This document shows, piece after piece, positions 9,481-14,629 of a stretch of DNA of 14,629 nucleotides (the stretch's first letter is position 1; each line of letters opens with the position of its first letter). The notes under the pieces were generated by a model. That model had not been told where the DNA came from. It was given only the letters and a program-made list of their open reading frames with translations, and searched no databases. Origin of the DNA: Phlegmacium glaucopus. Its lineage: Eukaryota; Basidiomycota; Agaricomycetes; Agaricales; Cortinariaceae. Where the stretch lies: the NCBI GenBank assembly GCA_015039465.1, contig MU130375.1, positions 60,354 to 74,982 of the forward strand, read 5' to 3'. The position numbers and the translations under genes are program-made.

Positions 9481-9953
9481 GTGATTTTCAGGGAGTTATG
9501 ATTGCTGCTATTTGCATCAATAAGTTCATCCTGGAGTTTTGTGGGTTTGGGTTGGGAAGGAAGGATTCAGCACGACATTCTTTGGGGTCTCGCACGAATT
9601 TCGTGTAGTCTGCTCGTCGGACTTCCAGAACGCAGAATTTTACGCATAATTTTGAAGTTCTTAATCATTACTTGCAGGCTGCAAATTTATTAGGCTTCCT
9701 CAGTCAAGGATGAAAAAGTTATTAATTTACTTACCACTTGGAGAGGTGAGGGACCCCCAGAGGGAGGCTTCGCACTCGGAGGTAGAGAAGCCTGTGGAGG
9801 TTTGTCTGATGGCCAATGTATTCGATAGTGTTTCATTCCTGCACGGGATATTGAAGATGAGGAACAAGAACCGATAGAAGATTCACCAACAATGTTATAG
9901 CAAGTTGAACATTTGTTCCACGTGGAGCTGCAAATATTGGTGGCATAGGACAA
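9481..9953 (-). pseudogene. Probable 5' end of the calpain-like pseudogene
   Basis: The sequence matches 1215-1690. On the minus strand a Pro-rich stretch, SLPPSAKPPSGGPSPLQ, ends at a good intron donor (GTAAGT, about 9730), followed by short open pieces leading into the coiled-coil exon. No single frame links them: stops such as the TAA before EQLEVIVL break it. It is most simply the unconstrained 5' end of the same dead gene. An open frame from 9953 to 9690 starts with ATG but has no recognised domain. Confidence 0.4.
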
Positions 9954-10657
9954 TTTCGGCCCCTATCTGTGCACTGCTGCAACGCAAGCTTGTTTCTGGG
10001 TTCAAAATCCTTTTCGAAAGGACGACTCGACTTTGAGAGGACTCTGGAGGTATTTATGTGTATTGGATGTATTGGGCATTCATCTAACGATCATCAGCAT
10101 GGCAGGCATGCTGAATTAGAATCATCCGTGAGTGTTTTCCATCTTGAATAGATTAATATTCTTATAAAGGCGCACATCGGTAAGTCCATATTATTCATGT
10201 GACTGACCGTTTTTCATGCATATATGCGCTCTATTCTGCGCCGGTAGCATCTGGCATCATGTTCATCAATGGTGACTGGTGAGTAAGTCTCAAATTTGAC
10301 TATTTCAAGTTGCCATGGCTGATAATTGGGTATGTATAGCCACAATCACTTCTCTTCCACCCTTCTATTACTATCAATCATGGAAGATGTGCTGGGTTAA
10401 TACCTTGCTGGTCTGTGGGATTAATGGCTTCAGGATGGAACAGAAAATCAGGGATATTTACAGAAAATCATGGATTGAATGAGGCAATATAAAAATTTGC
10501 TACATAAAGACAATTGACAGACAACGGCCGAGAAATGCAGATGAGAACGGAGAAATGCAGAATTATCGCTCATTCACTTGCCAGAGGAATACCGAGTTGA
10601 GCGGCAACTTTCGGCCGTTATTTGTAGCTGAGAGCAGAGTAATCCAGACGTGGAATT
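9954..10657. other. Intergenic insertion-like region upstream of NLR copy 2
   Basis: About 500 bp of this has no counterpart upstream of copy 1. Several GT...AG pairs surround short open pieces (for example after GHSSNDHQHGRHAELESS, donor GTGAGT at about 10128), which hints at the remnant of a multi-exon gene on the plus strand, but I cannot assemble a protein. A TATA-like TATAAAAA lies at 10488-10495, about 250 nt before the copy 2 ATG. An open frame runs from 10555 into the NLR start and is not conserved in copy 1. Confidence 0.35.
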
Positions 10658-10740
10658 GCTGTTTATGTAATCGAGAGCATCTTTCTTTCTTTCTGATGCC
10701 CATCACCCTTACCGCTCACCACGACTCACTGTTCAAAAAT
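10658..10740 (+). promoter_or_regulatory. Conserved pyrimidine-rich 5' leader of NLR copy 2
   Basis: Counterpart of 2038-2116, including TCGAGAGCATCTTTCTTTC with one extra TTTC unit. It ends at the conserved ATG (10741). Confidence 0.45.
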
Positions 10741-10933
10741 ATGAAGCGCATCTTTAGGAAAATTGTCAAGCCCAAGAAATTGAAACACTCATCTCTGACC
10801 ATCAACAATGCTCTGGGTTCAAGCTCTGAACCAGCAACTCCGACATCGACCATCAAAACAAGCACTGCCGATCCCATGCCATCCGTTCCCGCTAATGCTG
10901 CGGCTGCAAGCACCCAGGTTATTCAAGTTGCTG

Positions 10934-10937
10934 GCGT
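10934..10937. repeat. Left target-site duplication GCGT
   Basis: GCGT directly precedes the element's TGAT end and is repeated directly after its ATCA end. Copy 1 has a single GCGT here. Confidence 0.75.
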
Positions 10938-11815
10938 TGATATGATTTAAATCTGCATAAGCATGGTTTTTGCAATTTTTATCTATTATTTCAGCATAAA
11001 TATTAATTAATGCACCAATAACTGGTTAATACAACTGATAATAAACAAGGGAATCAGAGTTGTCTACCCTACAACTGCTGATTAGACCTATTACTGTGTG
11101 ACTTAAATGCATATAGTTAATAAGTGTGGTCAATAGACTATCATTTGTTACACTACAAATTGCATGTCTGGATTAAAACCAATAAATCCATGAATATCCT
11201 TATAGACTTGGCACAGGAAAAGTTAAATAAACAATATTGGGTTAGCAAATGTCATGGGGTGTGATTTTGGAGCAACAGAATATTATTAATAAATATTCAG
11301 GGGAAGTTGGTGCCCTAGCAACAGTGGAAGCAGAATAACCAAGATAGTGGAACCATGTGATTGTGTGGGAATCATGATGATTAAGGATAGGGGGAGTGCT
11401 GAACAATCATAAAGATTGTTTCCAGGCACAATAGGCACAGTTCCCACCAAGAGGGGTGGAAACTACCTAAAATTAGGAACATGGGGCTAAAAATAGAACA
11501 ACCCCTATGTTTCCAGGAACAATGAGTGCACATGGTGCCAGAACCAAAGTAAGGGTACCAGGAACCAGTATATCTATTTTTGGACATTATCTATTTTTAA
11601 GTATCTCAAATGTATAAAATACCTCCCAGGGTTTGTAAATAGTGAGAAAATTGGATTCTTTCTTTCCCCCCCTCAATTGCAACCTAGTACAGCTCACTGT
11701 CTTAGACATTGAGCAAGAACACTTGTCTTTGAGTAGTGGACTTGAAAATAAATCAGTTTCTCAGAGTTGTTTGACTTGTTGCAATAATTGTTGAATTGTT
11801 GTAAAAGTTGTTGTT

Positions 11816-11953
11816 GTGTTAAAGTCATAGCAGAAGCAAGAGGGCTTCTTGTGTATGCAATTGTGTTAAAGTCATAGCAGAAGTTTGAGTCTTCTTGTGT
11901 ATGCAATTGTGTTGAAGTTGTAACAAAGTCTTGGACTTTTGTGTACACAAATT
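11816..11953. repeat. 45-47-bp tandem repeat inside the LTR-like element
   Basis: Units 11816-11862 and 11863-11908 share GTGTTAAAGTCATAGCAGAA and CTTCTTGTGTATGCAATT. A third, diverged unit spans 11909-11953. It lies between the AATAAA and the right end of the element. Confidence 0.8.
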
Positions 11954-11959
11954 GTAAAT

Positions 11960-11995
11960 CAATCAGTAAAGTCTTAGGAATTCTTTGACTGATTG
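11960..11995. other. Inverted repeat / hairpin in the LTR-like element
   Basis: CAATCAGTAAAG (11960-11971) pairs with CTTTGACTGATTG (11983-11995), with one bulged base and an 11-nt loop. Its role is unknown. Confidence 0.6.
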
Positions 11996-12242
11996 TTGGT
12001 GCAAGCCATAAATTGCAAAACCACTTTACAAGTTTGATCATCCTTTAATTGATCCAAATTATTATTGTTGTTGTGTGTGTTTAGTTGAAGTGAATTCAAA
12101 ATATTGGAAAGGTTATACTTTCTAGAAAACCCAACTTGCATTATTAAGATTGTATAAAGTATTGATTGAGTGATTGTTTTGAGTAGAGATTTATAATCTT
12201 GAAAATACACCTTTTCTCAACAACCTCTGTGCAGTTACATCA

Positions 12243-12246
12243 GCGT
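12243..12246. repeat. Right target-site duplication GCGT
   Basis: Second copy of the 4-bp target; it is followed by GACT and the intron 1 donor GTGAGC at 12251, as in copy 1. Confidence 0.75.
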
Positions 12247-12250
12247 GACT

Positions 12251-12733
12251 GTGAGCGTTCAGTTTTGCCCATCGCATCCTTAAGTATTTAACCATTGTCA
12301 TCGATCAGGCTGCCCACCTAGTCTCTACTTTGGTCTCCGCTTTGGCGATCAATGAGCAAGATGTAAGCATTCCAATCGCTAGCGTTACTGTGAGTGTTCA
12401 ACTTTGCCTGTCGCATCCTGAAGCATTTAACCATCATCATCGATCAGGCCGCCCATAACCTACTCTCCACTTCGGTCCCCACTTGGGCGATCTATGATCC
12501 TGCTCCTGTATGCATTCCAGCCGCTGGGGTTAATGTGAGTGTTCAACCCAATCCACCATATCTATCACTACTCAATCATCCTCATCGATCAGAATGCCCA
12601 TGAACTCCAAGCCTCCCCTTCGGTTTCCGTTCTGGCTGTCGCTCCTGTAGCCCATCCGGAAGGAATTCCACCCTCGCCTCATGCCGTAATGCAAGCCAAA
12701 TTGGGTTCCATAGAATCGCAACAAAATCTCTCG
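12251..12733 (+). repeat. Tandem exon-intron units, copy 2
   Basis: Introns 12251-12308, 12390-12447 and 12535-12592 are each 58 nt, like all three in copy 1, and end CGATCAG. Exons read AAHLVSTLVSALAI, AAHNLLSTSVPTWAI and NAHELQASPSVSVLAV. Exon lengths (81, 87, 141 nt) differ from copy 1 (75, 87, 132) by whole codons. Confidence 0.85.
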
Positions 12734-14349
12734 GTGAGTTGCTTACACCATGCATGTTTAATTGGCTTTCGCTCATGATCAGCAGACTCAACAATCATCC
12801 CTGGGTCTCCTTGCGAATGCCCAGAATACATTCATCACTGGTGGAACTTTCATAAGTCTTTATCATAATTTGTGTGTACAATTTAGCAATAACTGTACAT
12901 ACAGAACAATGTCATTGTTCTCCCTGTCAATACTGATGAAGGGCAGATGAAGATCCCTGTACCTAAGAAACCTAACTCCAGCCCAATCTTTACTGGACGG
13001 AAAGATATACTCAATAAACTTGGGAAGATTTTTGTTCATCGTGCAACTAGTCAACTGATGTCAAGGCGCTCTTGTCTCCTCTGGGGATTGGGAGGGATTG
13101 GAAAGACCCAGATTTGTCTCAAGTTCATAGAAGAAATGTCTGACAGGTAGGAATTCTTACTCTGCCATTCACAACACTGGACTCATTTCTTGTTAGTTTT
13201 ATGCATGTCTTCTGGATTGATGCCTCCTCTCAGGAGAGCATGAAAATGTCTCTCAAGGGCATATCTAGCCTTCCTGCTGCCCAAGATTCCAATGTAGATG
13301 GCTCAGTTGAGTCTGTCCTCCAGTGGATATCTTCTCTGCAAGAAGAATGGTTGATTGTGTTTGATAATGCTGATGATCTTCCTGCAGAGACAGTAGACAA
13401 GTTCATTCCCTCATGCAACAGAGGTAATATTCTGATTACTAGCAGAAACCAATTCATGGGAAGGATTGTGTCATTTGGGAACAAAATTGAGATCCATGAA
13501 ATGGAGGTACCAGATGCTATAGCTCTTCTTCTGAAAGCTAGCTATTTGGATTCATTGCCAGAGCATCTAGAAGCTGCCAATAAGATTGTGACTGAACTTG
13601 GCTGTATTCCTCTTGCTATTGATCATGCTGGAGCCTATATTGAGGCTGGGAAATGTGATATTGATGAATATCTGAGGCAATTCTCAATGCATTGTCAGGT
13701 TCTTATGTTAGATGCTAGATTCACAGGAGCATCAAAGTATAATAGAACAGTGTATGGGACTTGGGATCTTTCTTTCAAAGAAATAGAAAGGAGGGCTAGT
13801 GGTCATTCCACTGATGCACAAGCAGCCCAGGCTGCAATCCTAATACTTGAAATATGTGCTTTCTATCATCATAGCAATATTTCTAAAGATATATTCAGAT
13901 CTGCTGCTGAAGAGGCCATGAAATATGCTATTGCTAGTGACATAGCTGAAAAGTTACCTCAGGCAGTAACTTCACTGGATTATACCCTGCTTGGTGTGGA
14001 CAATGGTGGTCACTGGGATGAGTTCATATTTGGACAAGGGATTAGTGTCCTTCTCTCATTTTCATTGATGAAAAGAGGACAATCATCTAAGATGATGTCT
14101 GTTCATCCTCTGGTGCACCACTGGAGTAGGGAGAGAATGTCAAAATCTGAGCAGCAAAGAATGTGTGAGGTGGGAAGCATAATCTTGTCCTGTGCAATTC
14201 CATGGAGATTTGGAAGTCAGGATTATGCTCTGCGATGGTTGATTTTTCCACATATTAAGGCCAATGAGTTACATAGAAGGCAGATAGGAGATGTTGAGCA
14301 ATACTATGATGATAAATGGATGAAATTTTCAGTGGTACTGTTGGAGAAT

Positions 14350-14629
14350 GGAGACTGGAACAATGCAGAGCAGCTGCAGGTTGAAGTTATGGACATGAGG
14401 AAGAAGCAGCTTGGTGCAGAACATCCACACACCCTCAACAGTATGTCAGATCTAGCAAGCACTTACAGGAATCAGGGAAGGTGGAATGAGGCAGAGTAGC
14501 TGCAGGTTCAAGTTATGGACATGAGCAAGAAGCTGCTTGGTGCAGAACATCCACACACCCTCACCAGTATGCAAAATATAGCAAGCACATACAGCAATCA
14601 GGGAAGATGGAATGAGGCAGAGCAGCTGC
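14350..14629 (+). repeat. Start of the TPR-type repeat array in NLR copy 2
   Basis: Units begin at 14350, 14476 and 14602. They match the copy 1 consensus, except that the second has the in-frame TAG. The array continues beyond the window. Confidence 0.85.

Larger units (their letters stand above)
10938..12242 (+). mobile_element. Solo-LTR-like element, 1305 bp
   Basis: Defined by comparison with copy 1: removing 10938-12242 and one GCGT restores the uninterrupted exon 1 end and its splice donor. The ends are TGAT...ATCA (TG...CA type). No protein of note is encoded, so it is probably a solo LTR left by recombination of a retrotransposon, or a non-autonomous relative. Internal promoter-like and poly(A)-like signals fit an LTR in plus orientation: TATAAAAT at 11613-11620 and AATAAA at 11747-11752. 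It contains no CpG dinucleotide. The 4-bp duplication is slightly shorter than the usual 5 bp, and no second LTR is in the window. Confidence 0.75.
10741..14629 (+). pseudogene. NB-ARC/TPR NLR-like receptor, copy 2 (broken, cut by right edge)
   Basis: Paralogue of 2117-5704 with the same exon plan: 10741-10937 plus 12247-12250 (exon 1, split by an insertion; one target-site copy removed), 12309-12389, 12448-12534, 12593-12733, 12786-12851, 12905-13146, 13197 onwards. Walker A GLGGIGKT, HVFWIDASS, LIVFDNADD, ILITSRN, LGCIPLA and VHPLVHHW are all retained. Three lesions: a 1305-bp element in exon 1, which reads into a stop within a few codons (GVDMI-stop, 10950); the intron 5 donor is ATAAGT instead of GTAAGT (12852), and retention leads to a stop at 12948-12950, before Walker A; and CAG has become TAG at 14497-14499 in the second TPR unit, with the repeats continuing in frame afterwards to the window end. 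A shorter product from an internal ATG (12947 or 13201) to 14499 remains conceivable. Confidence 0.85.

Noticed and set aside
10555..10740. Upstream in-frame extension of NLR copy 2 from an ATG at 10555
   Set aside because: Not conserved in copy 1; the ATG shared by both copies follows a conserved pyrimidine-rich leader.
11694..12210. Minus-strand open frames in the LTR-like element
   Set aside because: Low-complexity translation of AT-rich and tandem-repeat DNA; no transposase, gag or reverse transcriptase motif.
12852..12904. AT-starting intron as a minor-spliceosome (U12, AT-AC) intron
   Set aside because: It ends in AG, lacks the ATATCC donor consensus, and the paralogue has an ordinary GTAAGT donor; a point mutation is simpler.

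Overview
The window looks like accessory sequence from a filamentous fungus, most likely a mushroom-forming basidiomycete. The evidence is multi-exon genes with very short introns (mostly 47-75 nt, GT...AG), a STAND-type NB-ARC/TPR receptor, a fungal-type calpain relative, and strongly CpG-depleted tracts. The species cannot be named from the sequence alone.

Layout. Positions 1-780 hold a degraded minus-strand coding region of unknown function that runs off the left edge. Positions 916-1690 are a fragment of the 5' part of a calpain-like gene (minus strand). Positions 2117-5704 are an apparently intact seven-exon NLR-like gene (plus strand): a short basic N-terminus, exon-intron units that have multiplied in tandem, an NB-ARC NTPase, and eleven 42-residue TPR-type repeats. 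Positions 5705-6501 are non-coding. Positions 6502-9480 are a longer calpain-like pseudogene (minus strand) whose active-site Cys codon reads Trp and which carries several frameshifts and stops. Its 5' flank (to about 9910) is the same sequence as 916-1690. From 10741 to the right edge there is a second NLR copy with three independent lesions: a 1305-bp solo-LTR-like insertion in exon 1, a lost splice donor, and a nonsense codon in the TPR array.

The ancestral unit was therefore probably a head-to-head pair, calpain-like protease (minus) and NB-ARC-TPR receptor (plus), sharing one intergenic region. It was duplicated with an offset of about 8.6 kb. Only the left NLR now looks functional. NLR proteins of this architecture are thought to act as intracellular non-self or damage sensors: the repeats bind ligand, the NB-ARC switches and oligomerises, and the N-terminus signals. 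The N-terminus here matches no effector domain I recognise.

Composition is sharply split. NLR exons 1-5 and much of the calpain region have normal CpG. NLR exon 7 with its 3' flank, exon 7 of the second copy, and the LTR-like element are almost or completely free of CpG, as expected for DNA with a long history of cytosine methylation.
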